From contig NZ_JACWFH010000007.1 in NCBI RefSeq assembly GCF_019749255.1, positions 248,001-312,000 on the forward strand: a stretch of DNA of 64,000 nt, read 5' to 3'. The stretch comes from Mesobacillus maritimus (GTDB taxonomy: Bacteria > Bacillota > Bacilli > Bacillales > Cytobacillaceae). The notes below the pieces were generated by a model. It made no database searches and had not been told where the DNA came from. It saw nothing but the letters and a program-made list of their open reading frames with translations. Numbering within the stretch: the first letter of the stretch is position 1; every line of letters begins with the position of its first letter. Both the position numbers and the translations under genes were made by a program. Of the stretch, positions 63,487 through 64,000 are shown piece after piece.

Positions 63487-64000
63487 ATGTCCCAAAAATA
63501 TCAAAACCTATTCTCCCCAGGGAAAATTGGAACCCTTGAACTAAAAAATAGAGTCGTTATGACCGCAATGGGAACTGGTTTCGCCAATCCAGACGGAACT
63601 CCATCAGAGCGAATTATAAAATATTATGAAGAAAGAGCGAAAGGCGGCGTTGGCTTAATCGTCACAGAAGTGACAAGAGTCAATGATGATCACGGTAAGG
63701 CTAGTGATGGTCAATTGAGTGTATCTAAGGATGAAAATATTGAAGCATTAAAAGTGTTTGCGGATCGAATTCATCAATATGGAACAAAACTATTTGTTCA
63801 ATTGCATCACCCAGGAAGGCAAAATGCCTCTGCAGCCATTGGTGGCCAACCAGTTGTTGGACCAAGTGCGATTCCTTGTGGGCTTATGCAGGAGGAAACT
63901 CGGGCACTTACAACAGAAGAAGTGGAAGGTCTTGTAGAAGATTTTGTTAACGGTGCTAAAAGAGCAAAGGCAGCGGGAATCGATGGTGTAGAACTGCATG
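63487..64000 (+). CDS. Old Yellow Enzyme-type NADH:flavin oxidoreductase, 5' part
   Basis: The first 171 codons of an FMN-dependent TIM-barrel oxidoreductase; the gene runs off the window. LFSPGKIGTLELKNRVVMTAMGT is the family opening, with ERAKGGVGLIVTEVTRV and KLFVQLHHPGRQ (substrate-binding His-His) following. It is either an ene-reductase or, if a C-terminal pyridine-nucleotide domain follows, a 2,4-dienoyl-CoA reductase-like enzyme; the window cannot decide. GCAGGAGGA precedes the ATG. Confidence 0.85.
   Translation, partial: MSQKYQNLFSPGKIGTLELKNRVVMTAMGTGFANPDGTPSERIIKYYEERAKGGVGLIVTEVTRVNDDHGKASDGQLSVSKDENIEALKVFADRIHQYGTKLFVQLHHPGRQNASAAIGGQPVVGPSAIPCGLMQEETRALTTEEVEGLVEDFVNGAKRAKAAGIDGVELH

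Overview
The window is a chromosomal segment of a low-GC, endospore-forming Bacillaceae species. Three small acid-soluble spore protein genes (sspN, sspO, sspP) and tlp show it sporulates. The gene order citB ... yneN-like, sspN, tlp, yneP, yneQ, yneR, plsY, yneT, parE, parC, alsT is the order I recall from Bacillus subtilis. Unlike B. subtilis, this organism makes selenoproteins. No rRNA, tRNA, CRISPR array, prophage or intact insertion sequence was seen.

Layout. 1-2.4 kb: end of a short-chain dehydrogenase, a cluster of DnaA boxes, an HD-domain protein and a nitroreductase. 2.5-5.8 kb: a PhnD/PhnC/PhnE/PhnE ABC transporter resembling the putative selenate importers. 6-12.3 kb: ABC-F ATPase, AbrB-type regulator, phosphatidylserine synthase, the threonine degradation pair kbl-tdh and a YitT protein. 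12.4-16.3 kb: selenium island with selD (itself containing selenocysteine), a SelW-like selenoprotein gene with an in-frame UGA, and selA. 16.4-31 kb: spore proteins, aconitase, a purine-type permease with a divergent LysR regulator, a TlpA-like redoxin, a double-AAA protein, yneP/yneQ/yneR, a CapA-like protein, a second UGA-containing gene (HesB-like) and plsY. 31.5-43.9 kb: yneT, a HelD helicase broken by a one-base frameshift in an A10 run, a subtilisin-like protease, parE-parC with a LexA-type box, alsT, a secreted protein and a Staygreen-family protein. 44-47.5 kb: codB and codA, each behind a TnrA/GlnR-type box. 47.8-48.9 kb: lrgA-lrgB. 49-56.8 kb: a four-gene Wadjet (JetD-A-B-C) plasmid-defence operon. 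57-64 kb: an amidase behind another perfect TnrA/GlnR box, a SWIM zinc-finger protein, a small cluster with three Fur-like boxes, a broken LysM gene and the start of an Old Yellow Enzyme.

How the genes work together. Selenium: the transporter could bring in the selenium oxyanion, SelD makes selenophosphate, SelA loads it onto tRNA-Sec, and at least three UGA-containing genes here use it; selB and the tRNA-Sec gene must lie elsewhere. Nitrogen: cytosine import and deamination and an amidase share activator boxes at the same distance (about -50) from predicted starts, which suggests one nitrogen-limitation programme. Defence: the Jet operon is a complete SMC-type plasmid-restriction system. Iron: three 7-1-7 palindromes mark a small iron-responsive cluster near the right end.

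The strongest points that a routine annotation would miss are the three recoded UGA codons, the DnaA-box cluster, the shared TnrA/GlnR promoters and the HelD frameshift.
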